A stretch of DNA of 5,376 nucleotides from an uncultured Lachnospiraceae bacterium (GTDB taxonomy: Bacteria > Bacillota > Clostridia > Lachnospirales > Lachnospiraceae): contig CAMWYL010000237.1 of the NCBI GenBank assembly GCA_947178465.1, forward strand, positions 1-5,376, in the 5' to 3' direction. Each line of letters begins with the position of its first letter. The stretch's first letter is position 1. A model generated the notes under the pieces. The model had not been told where the DNA came from and made no database searches. It saw only the letters and a list, made by a program, of their open reading frames with translations. Shown here in pieces: positions 5,242 to 5,376 of the stretch. A program made the position numbers and the translations under genes.

Positions 5242-5376
5242 TCATCCATCAACAACCGATAATTTATTGTTTATCTTTTGCAGCATCTCCTCCGCAAACT
5301 GCTGTGCCTCTGCCTCATCCACCCTCATTTTCTCTCCCGATGCATAGCTTTGTAACGCACCTGAAATAAGCGGCCC
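5242..5376 (-). CDS. C-terminal end of an unrecognised protein, truncated by window end
   Basis: A minus-strand frame is open from the window edge to a TGA at 5244-5242 and encodes 44 residues. It begins GPLISGALQSYASGE and continues as a charged, Glu/Gln/Ala-rich helix (DEAEAQQFAEEMLQKI) to a short polar tail. I do not recognise the family. The helical, alanine- and glutamate-rich composition is that of a real soluble protein end, and the frame ends just before the promoter of the GNAT-Nudix gene, which fits an upstream gene on the same strand. No signal peptide or membrane segment can be assessed. Confidence 0.6.
   Translation of the reverse strand, partial: GPLISGALQSYASGEKMRVDEAEAQQFAEEMLQKINNKLSVVDG

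Overview
The window looks like ordinary chromosome of a low-to-mid GC anaerobic Firmicute, most likely a clostridial or Lachnospiraceae-type gut bacterium. This is inferred from AGGAG-type ribosome binding sites, near-consensus sigma-A promoters, a eukaryotic-like UDPGP-family nucleotidyltransferase, and an XRE regulator carrying a GyrI-like domain. No rRNA, tRNA, CRISPR array, insertion sequence or phage gene was seen.

Layout. Bases 1-431 (+) hold the C-terminal part of a fold-type I PLP-dependent aminotransferase of the 2-aminoadipate transaminase-like group. A perfect 12-bp hairpin follows its stop codon. A short open frame (428-664, +) reads beyond its stop into similar-looking coding sequence broken by further stops, so it is probably a decayed gene remnant. 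Everything after that is on the minus strand. Convergent to the remnant is an XRE-type regulator with a C-terminal GyrI-like effector-binding domain (751-1500), which has its own promoter region and a small inverted repeat near the predicted transcription start.

From 3943 down to 1620 lies a compact three-gene operon. It encodes a UAP1-like UDP-sugar pyrophosphorylase, a YihX-like HAD sugar-phosphate phosphatase whose start overlaps the previous stop by one base, and D-aminoacyl-tRNA deacylase (dtd), 15 bases further on. A strong sigma-A promoter (4018-4046) sits upstream of it. The first two genes plausibly act on the same pool of sugar 1-phosphates, one activating them to UDP-sugars and the other dephosphorylating them. 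The dtd gene is a translation quality-control function with no evident metabolic link.

Upstream is a single-gene unit (4127-5146) encoding a GNAT acetyltransferase fused to a Nudix hydrolase with a perfect Nudix box. It is preceded by an extended -10 promoter with an inverted repeat beside it, and followed by a nested inverted repeat. The window ends in the C-terminal 44 codons of an unrecognised minus-strand gene (5242-5376).

I found no clear new multi-gene system. The items most worth a second look are the GNAT-Nudix fusion, the coupling of the UAP1-like enzyme to a phosphatase, the nested repeat at 4073-4122 and the broken gene next to the aminotransferase.
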